DNA of 64,000 bases from Asterias amurensis (taxonomy: Eukaryota > Echinodermata > Asteroidea > Forcipulatida > Asteriidae). Within the stretch, counting starts at the first letter, position 1, and each line of letters starts with the position of its first letter. The position numbers and the translations under genes are program-made. The stretch lies in assembly GCF_032118995.1 (NCBI RefSeq), contig NC_092650.1, forward strand, positions 20,832,501 through 20,896,500. Direction: 5' to 3'. Below, piece after piece: positions 1-44,955 of the stretch. The notes under the pieces were generated by a model. The model saw only the letters and a program-made list of their open reading frames with translations, did not search any database and had not been told where the DNA came from.

Positions 1-344
1 AGAAAGTTCTAATTTCTTTATCATTCTTAAAGAATGTTGATGACTGTAGTGGTTCGACATTATTAGACAGCTACAATTATCATATTATTTATAAACACAC
101 TTATATTTTTTATATTTATTTATTCATTTGTTTCTTTTCTTTGAGAAAAATAAAATAAAATACAAAATGAAACAGCCAGTCGCTTTGACTGGAACGATGC
201 ATAGGCCTACCCTTATGTCATTTTTTGTAAAACATGATTTCTACTAAGCGCACATGTGTCTGAGTAATTTCAGTATTTATGTCACTCATTCTGCTGGTAT
301 ACTCATAAAAATGTGAGCGTTGCAATCTCAGCCCTACTTCAAAT
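1..344. other. AT-rich spacer
   Basis: No coding sequence or recognised repeat. It contains short A/T runs only. Confidence 0.5.
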
Positions 345-970
345 TTTTGATAAAATCGCACGAGTGAACCTTGCTACTTCGCCAAAAATGTGCTGAAACT
401 AGATAAAATTACAAGAGGTAAATTCTGTCAAAAATGAGCTGAAATTTGATAAAATCACAAGGGGATAGCAGGTTTGTCAACCATGGGCTGAAATTGAATA
501 TAAATTCACATGGGATAAACCTTACACTTTCGTTAAAAATGTGCCAAATTTTGATAAAACCACAAAGGGTTAGCCTTGCAATTTCGTCAAAAATCTGTTA
601 GTCTGGATAAATTCACAAGGGGTAAACCTTGCAATTTTGTCAAAAATGGGCTGAAATTGGATTTAAAAAAACACAATAGGTAAACGCCTTCAAAAATTTG
701 CTGAAATTGAATAAAATCACAAGGGGATAGCAGTTTTGTCAACCATGGGCTGAAATTGAATAAATTCACACGGGGGTAAACCTTGCAATTTCATCAAAAA
801 TTGGCTGAAATTTGATTAAATCACAAAGGGTAAGCCTTCCATTTTTGTGTCAAAAAATGCTGAAATTTGATAAAATTACAAGGAGTATAAACGTGGCACT
901 CTCATTAAATATGAGCTGAAATTTAATTAAATCACATGGGTTAAACCTTGCATTTTCGTCAAAAATAAAC
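345..970 (-). repeat. Degenerate minisatellite, about 10 units of 55-65 bp
   Basis: The motif CAAAAATGGGCTGAAATT, followed by AAATCACAAGGGGTAAACC and TTGCAATTTCGT, recurs head to tail with substitutions and small indels. Short open frames here are a result of the repeat and not genes. Confidence 0.85.
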
Positions 971-1504
971 ACAGATTGTTACAATAAGTAGAATTTCAAT
1001 TAATGAGGACATCACAATGTTTTACGTCGGTCGTCTTTTTGGGAGTCACTCAAAAGAAACGGTTATAATTTATTTAGTTTTTAAAACAAGCTAACAGGTG
1101 CACCTCACTAAAAATAGGAGAGAAAACAGAGCGTTGGACTCATTATTTTTAGTATCGTGTGACGGCCCCTCAAAATATTCAAGACATTATTTTAGAGCCC
1201 AAGAAAGGGGCACAGTGTAAACAAACTGCCAAATTGTGACAAGGGGGCTCTTGACTTCCAACTTGAGGTATTTTGGATGACATAGAATGGTCCTACAGTA
1301 TTACGCTGGTGTATTGTGTTTTTATTTTTAAAGAGACTAACGCGCTAAGCCATTGGACTCCCCATATCAAACTGAGCAGATGCCGATAACAATGGATATT
1401 TCCCCCCTAACTGTGAAAAAGTGTGAGACTTCTTTGTTTTTTTGGTGTACTTTTGAAAATTATTTTGAGCATGCACGCATGGAGTTTGTTTAGCGGGGTG
1501 CACC

Positions 1505-1862
1505 CTCAAAATAATTATTAGCATAAAACCTCACTTAGTACGAGTAATGGGGAGATGTTGATAGTATAAAGCATTGTGAGAAATGGCTCCCACTGAAGTG
1601 ACTGTAGTTTTTCGAGAAACAAGTATTTTTCCACAAATTTTATTTCAAGACCTCAGATTTAGATTTTGAAGTCGCGAAATCAAGCATCTGAAAGCACACA
1701 ACTTCGTGTGACAAGGGTGTTTTTTCTTCCATTATTATCTCGCAACTTTGACGACCAATTAAGTAAAACTTTTCACAGGTTTGTTGTTTTGTGCATAATA
1801 TTGAGACACATCCAGTAAGAAGACTGGTCTTTGACAATTACCAATAGTGTCCAGTGTCTTTA
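1505..1862 (-). mobile_element. MITE family A (TTAA/GGCAGTGGACAC), left end missing
   Basis: Family A is about 370-420 bp, with terminal inverted repeats TTAAAGGCAGTGGACACTAT and an internal palindrome (GAGACCTCAGATTTAG / GAGGTCTCGAAATC). This copy keeps the palindrome and the right end (ACCAATAGTGTCCAGTGTC) but lacks the left terminus. Confidence 0.8.
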
Positions 1863-2571
1863 AGTTCCAAAATCAAAGTTAGAGCGCAAAGAAACCATCC
1901 TGGTTCTCAAGGTTGGACTAATCCTCGCGTTTCGTTAAATTAGTTTCTGAACACTCGTGGACACCCCCTAAAGTCAACATGAACAAAACAAATACCAAAA
2001 GGCAAACAGTGGTTTAGCATTTTCAAAAGTGCATGTTCTTTTTTAAATTTATTTATACAACAAAACGACCTCATTGGGGTCTGTAATTTAAAAAGACCAC
2101 CAAAAAAGTAAAAGAAATTAAAAATAAATATGTTCTCTACTCACGAAACCGAACAAAAGATGTGAAATTAATGTTTACATGAGTTACAATAATTTTTATA
2201 TCAAGAAAAAAACTGAGGGAAAAACAACAAACTTAATTATTTCAGAAAAAGACAAAACTGGAAACAATGCTTCTTACAAATTGTAATGCTGGCACTTCAT
2301 ATTTACAAATGTGCCATAACTGTTTAACTGAAAGGCTGGTCCAGCATTGATTTGGGGAGTACATTAATTCAAATCCCCTTATTTTCAAGAAACGTTAATG
2401 TATACAACTAAACTTTTCATAATCAGCAGCCATCTTGCTTCCCTTCCATTCAAACCAATATAACCAAAATAAGGCTTGATTGAGTCTAGTGCTTTCTTAA
2501 AAATTGAGAATTCAGACTATCCTTGTCATTGTGTTTACAGGGAATCAGACAAAGATGGCTGCACAATACAG

Positions 2572-2680
2572 GCCCCAGTTTCACAAAGCATGTAAGCACA
2601 AAAGCTTGCTAAGCACAGAGAACTCTTGCTTAGCAAAAATAGGTTACCAGCCAAAATACAATACGTGAACTGGACCCAGG
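2572..2680 (+). repeat. Repeat family B (GGGCCCAATTTCAT...), partial
   Basis: Family B has ends GGGCCCAATTTCATAGAGCT / AGCTCTATGAAATTGGGCCC and an interior with AAGCACAAAAAGTAGCTAAG and AATAAGGTTACCAG. This copy holds the left half only. Confidence 0.65.
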
Positions 2681-3888
2681 TCTTTTGACCCTTGCACCAA
2701 GTTCTAATGTGACATTTTCACACAGCATTTATAACCTGGGGATTGGTGCTCGAATGAATTAACATACAGCAAATTTTAAAATAATAATAATTAAATTCTA
2801 TACTTGTAATCAATGCTGTATCATCCATTAAAGAAAATGCAGTAAAGCTGTGCCATACTATTTAAAGCAGGATAGCATAAAGGCAAAAGACCAAACTCAC
2901 TTTCAATTATTTTTTAAATAAACTCATGCAAGTTTTATGTCATACTTTAAAATACAGTATTCCCTGTGAGTTTATCATCTGTTAATAAAATGCAGTCAAC
3001 TACTGCTATTATAATTCTTTGAGTGACCTGGGTTTTGATTTTTTTTTTATCCTATGTCCAGCTTTTGGGGGGATTTTTTTCTTAAAATTCTGTTAATATA
3101 ATGCAACTCTTACCATGAAACATTTACTGAAAGAATTTTAAGAACATGGCAAAATCCCACCCCTTTTTCATTCCAATATTTGGAATGAGCTCATGCAGCT
3201 TTATGTAACACTTAAGAATACAGTATTCCAGACCAATATTGGGGAAAATATCTAATAATGTCCAAGTCATGGTGCTTCCGAGTAACCAATTGAAGCAAAA
3301 AAACTAATAAAAATCATAAAGAAGACAAAAAATATATATTTGGTTTGAGTTACACGAAGTGAACGATATAATAAAAGACAACGCTTTAATATTTACAAAT
3401 TGAAACTTAACTCCCCTAATAAATCCATAAATCTTGACATAACCATATCAAATCCATAGGACCTCTCATCTGTGATACCACTATGTTTGTATTTATATAC
3501 AAGAGTTTGCGAGAAAGCAACTTGAAGATTTCCTCTTCTTTTCTGTCTGAAGTTATAACACCGTATATACAATATATTTGAGAAGTTCATCCTTAAATCA
3601 AAACAAAACCTCATATCACACTCTAATATCCTTATAACTTCTTAATTTGTGTTCAACTCATTTAACTTTAGAATGTACACAACTCTTTCTTGTGTACAGA
3701 AATAACCACAACATATTCAATTATCATTTTGAAAATAGCAAGGCAGAAAAATTTCCATAAAATCCTATTGCATTGTTGAGCGATTCCTGTTTAAGAATAA
3801 ACCTTAATGTGTCTAGGGAATGGGAAGGAACAACATTCTTCTTTCAACTCTTTCGGTGCCCGCTTTTTCCCAAAATGTATCTTGCTGA

Positions 3889-4290
3889 TTTAAAAGCACT
3901 GAAACACTATTGGTAATTACTCAAAACAATTGTAAGCATAAACAGTTACTTGGTAACGAGCAATGGAGAGTTGTTGATAGTAAAAAACGTTGTGAGAAAC
4001 AACTCCCACTGAAGTAAGGTAGTTTTCGAGATAGATATGTATTTTTCCACTAAAACATTTGATTTTTTTTCTTGAGACCTTCGAATTAGATTTTGAGGTC
4101 TCGAAATCAAGCATCTGAAAGCACACAACTTCGTTTGACAAGAGTGTTTTTTCTTTCACTATTATCTCTCAACTTCGCTGACGAATTGAGTTCAAATTTT
4201 CACAGGTTAGTTAATATTTTGTGCATATGTTGAGATACACCAAGTGAGACGACTTGTCTTTGACAATTACCAATAGTGTCCAGTGTCTTT
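3889..4290 (-). mobile_element. MITE family A, near full length
   Basis: Both terminal repeats are present (left with substitutions, GCACTGAAACACTATTGG), along with the central palindrome. Confidence 0.85.
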
Positions 4291-4669
4291 CGATTGCTTT
4301 GGCACATCACACAGTCAATAGTATTTCTTGAGTAGTAACATGTATATCATTGGATGTACATGTACCATATATGACACTTTTCGAGTACATAAAATAGATG
4401 GAACATGTACGATAATGGCACTTTCAAAATACATTGTATATGTCTGACCGTGCACTTGAGAGAGTTAAGAATAACTTTTAACTTTCCATACTGTCACTAA
4501 ACAACTAACCTGTGACACTTGGAAATATTGCAAAAACAAGTTCATTTTTTTGGGCTCTAATTCACAAAGAGTTGAACAAAACAATTGTCACAAATCCTGC
4601 CTTACAATCAAACAGATTTCATTGCAACCAACTGATCCTTCAGATTATGTGTTCTCTAATTTTGTAAAC

Positions 4670-4867
4670 CGGGCCCAATTTTAAAGAGCCGCTTAAGCAC
4701 AAACAGTTGCGAAGCACAGCCAAATTGTGCTTACCAGAATAAGGTTACCAACCAAATTACTATGTTACATATACAATTTTTGACTGGTATCCTGCTCTTT
4801 TCTGCCAAGCATTTTACAGTTCTTAAGCAATATTTTTTGCTTAAGCAGCTCTATGAAATTGGGCACT
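4670..4867 (+). repeat. Repeat family B, near full length
   Basis: Runs from GGGCCCAATTTTAAAGAGCC to GCTCTATGAAATTGGGCA, with the GGTTACCA core. Confidence 0.75.
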
Positions 4868-5137
4868 GGTCTTTAAGACTGTTGAACCTTCCCACAAAAT
4901 CATCAACAAACCAAGGATAAATTGTAAAATTTACTCTCTATACTTATTTACAACATCTTAAAACATACATTGCATTGATAATGTTTGTTTAACAGTAAAG
5001 CTAGTTCTATACTTAATCCCAATCTATCAGCACATTTATGTAAGATTGGTTTAGTTTAAAGACACAGACTTTACAAGGGTTTGGGTACTCTTTGTACGAC
5101 ACAAAACACAATGTCCACAGATTTACGTTAAACTTAG

Positions 5138-5300
5138 TCCCAGTAGTAAGACACTTGTGTCCTTAAGCAAGACACTTAACCATGATTGCTTCCTAAAAAT
5201 TGGGAAGGTAGTGCTTTCTGCTCTATACCAGCCAGACTCCTAGTGGATGATACCCAAGCCTACATCCTCATGGACTGTAAAGGGGGTAACCATTTTTCCA
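5138..5300 (+). repeat. tRNA-derived SINE body, headless
   Basis: Shares GTAGTGCTTTCTGCTCTA, GATGATACCCAAGCCTACAT and ATGGACTGTAAA with the SINEs at 55490 and 63645, but the tRNA-like head is missing. It opens with CTTGTGTCCTTAAGCAAGAC, as in the SINE at 56914. Confidence 0.7.
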
Positions 5301-5778
5301 CTTCAACCTTTTCCAGAACGATTACACTCTGAAAGATAACATCATGAAAGTCGTGTCTTTTAAAGTCGCTTAATAATGTTGCAATAAGTGCAAATCTTCT
5401 GTATCAATGAATGAGGTTGAGACCTGAATTTTTTTTAAAATAGAAAACAACTTTATGTTGTCATTCTTCTCTTTGCCTACGAGATTGCCGGAGGCTAATT
5501 TTATTTTTATTGAATACGCCCTGTTATCACTTTGTCCTTTACTCTCACAGATGTATAATAAATCACATGTATGCATTAATATGCTCGGCTGATTTTTCTG
5601 CAATCATCCAAGCTTAAACAATGTCATGTAAGATGATTTGTTCATCCTTTTTTCTTCTTTTTTCATCCACCGTAAACTTGAGAAGACCTAAGATAGTAAG
5701 TTACTCAAGCCTTTCTACTCAACAGTAAAAGGAACTTGCCAACTGAACATTCTGCTTCTGAAGTTTATTCCTGTGTGG

Positions 5779-6005
5779 TTAATAGACCCTTCCCATAAGA
5801 TGTACACCGCACATAGCTCGTGCACACTAAGTCTTTAGTTGGCAACATTAGGGAACATCGCGCTGTTTTGTACACGACTAATGGCTGCATGACACAGACA
5901 CAATTGTGCATCTGCTCAGTGCATATATCTATGGCAATGCCAAACAATAGGGTATGTGCGCATCTTGGAATGCAATCAGCATATTGTATGGGAAGGGTCT
6001 ATTAA
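5779..6005. mobile_element. MITE with perfect 19-bp inverted ends (TTAATAGACCCTTCCCATA)
   Basis: The left end 5779-5797 and right end 5987-6005 are exact inverse complements, enclosing 189 bp. The terminal ATAGACC is shared with elements at 7434, 23583 and 60997. Confidence 0.85.
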
Positions 6006-6240
6006 TTTAATTCTGTATTAAAATAATATTTTACAGCAAGCTTTCCACCCATTGGTCAAATACAACTTGGAAGCTCGCCCGATTCAGTCTTGCATTTGCC
6101 AGAAGAAGAAAAAAAATAATATAATAAAATCCAAACAAAACTAAATCCAAGACTTCTAAAGGAGCCATTACACAAAACATATCAAGTTGAACAAACTCGC
6201 TACAAAAATAAATAAACTCGCTACAAAAATAAATACCTAC

Positions 6241-6403
6241 AGCCTGGTTCATACTTCCTGCAAATGGGAATGCGATGCAAGTTTTGACTTCACAATTTTG
6301 CAACGAATATTTCTGAAAAGTTGAGGTATGCTAAACTCCTGCGAAAATAGAGCTGTGCCGTCAAATTCATTTTGCATGAAGCATTCACTGGGAGTATGAA
6401 CAA
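6241..6403 (+). repeat. Repeat family D (CCTGGTTCATACTTCCTGC...)
   Basis: Has GGTTCATACTTC at one end and GGGAGTATGAAC at the other, with a GACGTCAC-type core, seen also at 11090, 44279 and 57950. A fold-back, MITE-like element. Confidence 0.7.
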
Positions 6404-7160
6404 AGCATAACCCTGTTCTGTTTTTAAAATTTCTTTTTTTCTTTTGGAGGGGAAAATAAACAATAAAAACCAAACAACTAACTGGGTCAAAAGAAATGTC
6501 AGACCTCTAAATGCACTAACTGTGCAAACTTAAAAACCCAGCAATAAAACAAAAGAGCTCCATTTTAAATTGCAACCAAAACTTTCTAAATTCAAATCTA
6601 TCAAATTGTATTGTCACCAACTTGTAATATTTCTTAGAATATTATCTAGATGATACTTTTAACAACTAGTGTCAAAATTATTGCTTTCAGCAAAACCCTT
6701 TTTTCTTTCATCAATATATTCTTGGTGTTCACAAACAACATTATATAATATATATTCTGTCAAACATTCAAGACAAAGACAAGTATTTTCTTTAAACTAT
6801 TTTTTTTTACTCAATAGGATTTTGTGGCAGGTATTTTAAAGAACCAAATATTAAACTTACTCTGACGGAATACAGTCAATTTGTTCACTTGTCTTACACT
6901 AAAAAAGTCCTCAACATTCAATATTGCTTTTTTTTTTTATTCTGTACAAAGGAGGTATTGTTGACTTTTAGAAATTTTTCAAATTTTTTTTAGACCAAGA
7001 GAGTAACCTCCCCCCGCTAAATATTTCCACAGAAATGACATTCAAAGAAAATTGATATTATTTAATAAAATAAAGTTTTTTTTCCCCAATGCATTTACAC
7101 AAGGCATGATATTTGGTCTTGAGGAAAGAAGTTGGAATCATTTATCGAGTTCAAGGGCTG
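6404..7160. other. AT-rich spacer
   Basis: Long T and A runs; no exon or recognised element. Confidence 0.4.
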
Positions 7161-7163
7161 ATC

Positions 7164-7400
7164 TACATGCTCACATGGTGTTGGCTCTAATAGATTTTCC
7201 CACACCTTGTTAGTCGCAAATTTTTTCCAAGGGCAAAAAAATTTGAAATCAAACTCAAGTAGGTTTTGAAATTTTGCATGGTGGAAATACGATACGCAAA
7301 GGTTTGCGGAAACACCATGTAATGACTATCTCTAATGAGTTGGGTGGTTCTGAAAAGAACGATTGGTTTCAACTCGATGTTCGATCAGTATGCTGTGATC
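7164..7400. repeat. Repeat family E (AACACCATGTAATGACT / GGTTCTGAAAAGAAC)
   Basis: Contains GGTTTGCGGAAACACCATGT, GAGTTGGGTGGTTCTGAAAA and GATCGTCTTCT, which recur at 13330, 15169, 17213, 50925 and 54985. Confidence 0.6.
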
Positions 7401-7433
7401 GTCTTCTACTCAAGTAGGAAGAATATCATACCT

Positions 7434-7641
7434 ATAGACGATGTGACCTCCGACGTCATACGAAAACCATAACATGATTCGCGTGCATACCGCCGGGCAA
7501 AACCTTTGTGTTTTGGCAGCCAGCTAGAAAGTGTACGCAATCTTACTATGACTACGCAACTCAGTGCCCGGCGAAACATGACGTATACAGTGTTTTGTCA
7601 ACAGAGGGCGGTTTGAATGTAAACATAGGTCACATCGTCTA
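7434..7641. mobile_element. MITE with 16-bp inverted ends (ATAGACGATGTGACCT)
   Basis: Left end 7434-7449 and right end 7626-7641 are exact inverse complements. Flanking TA dinucleotides suggest a Tc1/mariner-type TA target site, which is inference. Confidence 0.8.
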
Positions 7642-8053
7642 TTAATTGTGGTTTTACCCAAATACATGGATATAATGTGTTAGCACTGTTTAGTATATAC
7701 TCTGTTGCTCCGTGAAAAAAAGTCACTAGGCATAATCACACATCGGTGTACATGTATATTATGGGTAAAACCAAAATTACTTTCCTCTATCCTCGATGCA
7801 AATTTCCATCTACTAAATATCATGCCTGTTTACAGGTATCTGGGAGTTTTCCCTCCAATCTTTGATGTGTAACTCAGTTCTCAAACTTTACTCAATTTTG
7901 TGGCACTACTAACCATTGAATTTTTTCAACAGTGCCACAAAATTGAAGCCAGAAAGTACCCCGTAATGATGTCATTGGTTCGGCTCGTTTCCTTATACCC
8001 GCTGATACTATGGTAAACAGGAAGACCATATAAATCTAGGACAGACATACACC

Positions 8054-40065
<32,012 letters not shown>

Positions 40066-40640
40066 TTTTCTAACGTCTTAGTTGTTTTTTTCCTAAATCA
40101 GAAAGAGCGAAAGTGAGTGTGTGGCGTGGTGACCTAGAATAGATTCTAGGCTCGTTCTCGTTCTTCGCTGGTTACTTTTTACGACGGGCGCACAACCACA
40201 AGCTCGTGATGATGACCTCTGACTGATGACAATGTCCACTATTACAGTTATGGAAATTGTATCGTTTTTATCGAGAGCTAGACAGCCACAGATTTAAACA
40301 ATTTTCAGTTATAAAAGGGTGTGAGCTGAACACCGTATTAAAAGACTGTGTGTGTATCCCCCTTCACATCACCGTAGATTGACGACATAAAGTACAAAAT
40401 GTAAACACACCACGCACGTAGTACACTACGCGCAGAGACGGTTCGATCGGTTCGCCGGCCGGCCAAATTATGCAAATTAATCAGCAACGTGGGCACGAAA
40501 CTGGATGGAACCAGTTACCAAGCGGTGCAGCTACATGCGCGGTAGACTGCTTGCAGTTTTTTTATGAATGAAAATGTAAACATCCTTGGCTGAATGCCAG
40601 GTCCCGTGTTTTGGCTGGCGCAATCTCAACCACGTGGTCC
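40066..40640 (-). promoter_or_regulatory. Presumed promoter and 5' UTR region of the SLC7A11-like gene
   Basis: Lies directly upstream of the transporter start codon and is less AT-rich, with CG-containing blocks near 40430-40465. No TATA box at a clear spacing and no convincing NRF2 or ATF4 element were seen. The transcription start cannot be placed. Confidence 0.4.
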
Positions 40641-40919
40641 AGATGCCCGCGTGTCCACAATAAAGAAACGTCCATTTTGTATGGGGGGTGTCCCCGTTGT
40701 ATTATAACTGTTCGTAATTACAGCCCATTTTGAACACTCGTACAATAATAATACAGTCGGTTGTACTTTTTTCACTTTCCTGTTTTTGTGTGTTGTAAAT
40801 ACATCTTTACTACACTTGCCACTTGTTTTATCAAATACAAACCGCAACAATCGACGTAATACAAAAATATATTTTCCTCCGGCCATAATAATAATATGGA
40901 AGGAAGTTCAGTGATAATG

Positions 40920-40937
40920 TAGTTGCGATAACGTAAC
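40920..40937 (+). repeat. Single arm of the small hairpin element
   Basis: TAGTTGCGATAACGTAAC is identical to the left arm at 39198-39215, but the inverted partner is absent. Confidence 0.7.
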
Positions 40938-43290
40938 TATGATAATTGGGTTTTATTTGAGTTAATAATATTAATAATAATCTTGAATAATTATAGAAAC
41001 ACTGTGGCGCAAAATCCATTAAGAGTGCTCACAGGCGCTAACAACAATAAAAACTATCATTTTAAAACCACAAAAAAGCAAAATCGTTAAAAAGATCAAA
41101 GATTCACAAAATATCATCACAAACAGGTACAAGTAAAATTCCAAGTAAACAGATATTACTTACAGACATGTATCATATTTAAGTAGTCTTTGCTTCCTAT
41201 GTTTTTAAAGATCAAAATAGACCTACGCCTGGGTTTTAAATTGGATTTTGGAAGTCTTTTATTTCTTTGATTTAGATGAAACCTTTACTCATGAGGGAGA
41301 CTTATTGATATCTTTGAGTGTAGCATTCTTTAAATTGTCTTCCTCGTTTATGTCTGTGGTCTCTGAATGCTGTGCTCAAATAAGTCCATGTTTCACACCA
41401 TTGTCGGTGTTCGATATCGTCATATGCATGTCATACACAACACACGTAGACCCGAGCACCGAGCAAATACAGGTGATATAGATACAATTACGCCTGGCAA
41501 GGTTATCTACGGGTCAACCTAGTTCATTGATGAGGAAGTTGTGTCTAACTTAATAAGAAGACAGAGGACAGTCTGTACATATACACGCAGTTTTTTCCTG
41601 CATAAAAATTATTATTAGAACTGCCATCCTTTAAAAAATCCCAAATTTTGAGTCCCCCTTTTTGAATCGATAGACCCTATTATTTAGAAATAAACAAATG
41701 AAATGAAAAACACTATGAATGATGACAGTGGCATTTTCGTAGTGCAGAAAAACAATTGCACTGTCGTAGGCCTACACTAGGCGAGTGCTTTTACAAATGA
41801 AAAGACTCTCGTATTTTTTGCATATTATGGCACACCGTTGTAAAAATTGCAGTCATATGCTAACGGTTTGTTTCTTCAGGACAGTATAAATTTCATGATT
41901 TGTTCATTAACTTAGTAGTATTTTTCTTATGTAAAAGTATCATGGATTAAAGGAAGTACAAACATGGATAATTACTTCTTCCTTTGTTTCCCGTTTTGTA
42001 ACCAGAATTGTTCAAAATAAAGATCACTTTCAGTACACATCGCGCTATTATATCCAGAATGCAAAGCTCTGTCCAGCGATTTAATAAGGGATACCGAATG
42101 GTGGCGCTATTTATATTTGTAGGTGATGAGATTTACCACACTAAACTTCCACCGCCCTGTATTTTTTGTAAAACTTTTGACTTCGTAGTGAAACACGTGC
42201 CCTATCCATCTCTCCGTTTTTGTGATAAGAAACCCCCATTGACATTGCAGTTTGACTCTGAATAATTTCAAATTATTTGGCAGGTCAGCTGTTGAAACTT
42301 TCTACTAATTGCCCCACAAAGTAACCCCCCCTCCCTAAAATGAGCATTTCTCCCAACTTCCCAGCTTGCTGTCAGGCCAAATATGACTAAATTTGAAGCC
42401 AATATTATTGCCTCCTCAAAAGTTAAAAAACGGAACCCCAGGCAACGGAACTCCAAGGGGACTGGAGCACCCCACCCCAAAGAAAGGTTCTAAAAGAAAA
42501 TCTACTGAGCGCCTAATATGCTTTTACGCAAACATATTTTTATATCGTCATGCATGATTTTTTACCCCATTAACACCAAAATCTCCGGGCTTGAGGGGCT
42601 TTTCAACCCACCATGGGCCGTCAGACCAGACCCTGGAACCCATTACAATCTACTTAAAAAACATGACGCACAGACAAAGATTTATTCAGGAGAGTTGTGG
42701 TTTTACAATTTTGTTTTGTAGTTTTGGCTCTGAAAACTCATCTATTGAAACAAGTCCAGCTAATGTTTGGTTTATTGCAAGAGCGCTCTATAAAATGATT
42801 TGATTGTATTGAACTTCAACCAAGGTGCAGATGCATGCCCGTACCTTGTAATACAACCAGGAGTTGGTAGAAAATTGTATGACCCTCCCTTGGGTGTTCT
42901 TAGGCCGAGTCAAAGAATTCTCTTGTCTTCTTGTCTCAATGGGCGAATAAATAAAAGCAATACTGATACCCTATAGGTCATTATACTCATTTCGCATCAC
43001 ATAAATTTGGTCAAAACACCACCGCCTCATGGTGAATTGCTGCCTGATTGTCTACGTTCGCATAAACTTGCTTACTATAGGCTTAGCAAGCAAGATAATG
43101 CTAACAGCTGTGCCATGGAAAAGGAGGGCCAGGGGTGGGGTATGGAATTAACATGTGGATTATAAATAACAAAGAATGAAACCATTCCTTGAGGTATTCA
43201 CTGTATCAGAATAATTATTAATTCACACTAAATGCATCTGACATGGAAATAAAATTGGTTGGAACAAACCAAGACGGCTAAAAGCAACCT
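40938..43290. other. Intergenic spacer between transporter and SNRPB
   Basis: Frames of 60-85 codons occur on both strands, without recognisable domains or splice context. No gene is supported. Confidence 0.4.
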
Positions 43291-43468
43291 GGGCCTAATT
43301 TCATAAAGCCTGTAAGCATAAAAACTTGCTAAGCACATACAAATCGTGCTCTAACAGAAACTGGTTGCGTAAAATTGTTGCAACTGTCGCCCCCCCCCCT
43401 TTTTTTTAGCTTAGCAAAACAGTTTTCTAATAGCATTTTCTGCTTAACAGCTTTATGAAATTGGGCCC
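43291..43468 (+). repeat. Repeat family B, full length
   Basis: GGGCCTAATTTCATAAAGCC to GCTTTATGAAATTGGGCCC, with an internal poly(C)/poly(T) run near 43390. Confidence 0.75.
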
Positions 43469-44278
43469 TTTCCTCTAGTAGATAACTGGCAAAAAGTCAA
43501 TATGACAAACATCGTTATTTGATACAAGGTACATGACCAAGATGGAGGCAGCATGATTAAGGATATAGACGGTCAGACGTTGAAGCAAGTCCCGAACCCA
43601 GTGAACATTTTGGGGAGCATTGTGTTCTGACATAAATTGCTTTAGCATTAAGGGTAAACATGTACAATAGTAATGCACCTCAATATTTAAAAATACTCGA
43701 GGATAGACAGTCTATAGTGTGCAAATGGAGTACTGTTTATCAACCCAGGCCATGTCTGAATGAATGACTTCAGCAGTGGCTATATCTACAATGCAAACAA
43801 GTCATATTCTTTCATCTTTAGCCTTATCATTGCAACCAATGGCCATATTCTCGTTGCTGAAGTAATTTGATTCAAACACAGCCACACTTCCATGTACGGT
43901 TGAACTTTTGTCAATAGCTGATACAATGTATAGATATTTATAGGAATTAAAAAATAGTAAACAAGATACAAACTTAAGTTCTGGCTTTTAAATATCTACA
44001 TGTAGACATGATTGAAAATTAAATTTAACTTGTAAAATATGTTTGAAGGAGTTAATACACCAAAGCAAAACATCCTCTGGAATGAAATTATATCTGGAAA
44101 AACGCAAAATAAATTCAGTGGCCTTTTTGAACCACCATTCTCCTTGAATTCTACTCCAAAAAAATTCAAACTGGTTTTGCCTGAACTCGCAGAGTGAACT
44201 AAACTAAAGGGGTTTGGCTCACTGTGTTTACATTTATGTAGGTTGCAGTTATTTAAATACAAAGATGTCTCTCATAAG
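43469..44278. other. Intergenic spacer
   Basis: Nothing recognised. Confidence 0.4.
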
Positions 44279-44451
44279 CCCGGTTCATACTTCGTGAGCA
44301 TGCGAGAAAATTTGACGTCACATGGCTTTTTTGCAGCGAATGTTTCGCTGGTTTGAGTACAAGTCACCTGTTGCAAGTTATTTGTTGTGAATTTGTGACG
44401 TCAAAATTAGTTTCACATTTGCATTCACAAGAAGTATGAGCCAGACTTGAT
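44279..44451 (+). repeat. Repeat family D, full length
   Basis: GCCCGGTTCATACTTCGTGA to CACAAGAAGTATGAGCCAGA form inverted ends; GACGTCA occurs in both arms. Confidence 0.75.
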
Positions 44452-44829
44452 ACTGGGTCTTAACCTTATAATCAAGTCCCAAACACAGAAATGAGAACAC
44501 CAGCCTAGTGGCTAGGAATACCCTGCAAAAGGTTCAAAGACCACAGGTGTGCAACAACAAAAATCAAAATGCCTTTGAGTTTAGCATCTTACACAGCTGC
44601 TGTGGCTACAGGCAACAAAGCAAGGTCAAAGCCCTAGCCAGACATGGCAGTTCAGTTACAGCAATGATCTTCAATCCCCCCCCCCACCCTAAACACAGTC
44701 AAAAGACCCCTTTGAATTGGCTGAAGACATGTCGTTGTTTAAGACTTGTATTCATCAAAGTGTACAATCTTTACTCCGCGAAAAACAATTCCCACTGCCT
44801 TCAACAAACTGTGGACAGCTGTCCCCATC

Positions 44830-44955
44830 AGGCCTTGAACTTTGCTCTTGAAGGGGCACAGACATTTCCCTTTGGTAAGGGGCACGTCTTTAAGGCAATT
44901 GGAGTTTGTACAGGAACCTTGCAAAGGGCACCAGACCCGGGCAAAACACCACAGC
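44830..44955 (+). repeat. Repeat family C, diverged copy
   Basis: GGGGCACAGACATTTCCC, GGTAAGGGGCAC and GCAAAGGGCACCAGACC match the family. It accounts for part of a 166-codon open frame (44508-45008) that is therefore not considered a gene. Confidence 0.55.

Larger units (their letters stand above)
971..5137. other. Non-coding 3' flank of the transporter gene, with scattered repeats
   Basis: Apart from the MITE copies listed separately, this is AT-rich sequence without supported exons on either strand. Part could be a long 3' UTR of the transporter, but no clear poly(A) signal could be tied to it. Confidence 0.4.

Noticed and set aside
40066-40640. NRF2 (antioxidant) or ATF4 (amino-acid) response elements expected for an xCT gene
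   Set aside because: TGACTGATGAC and similar strings are present, but none fits TGACNNNGC or TGATGNAAT well enough to claim.
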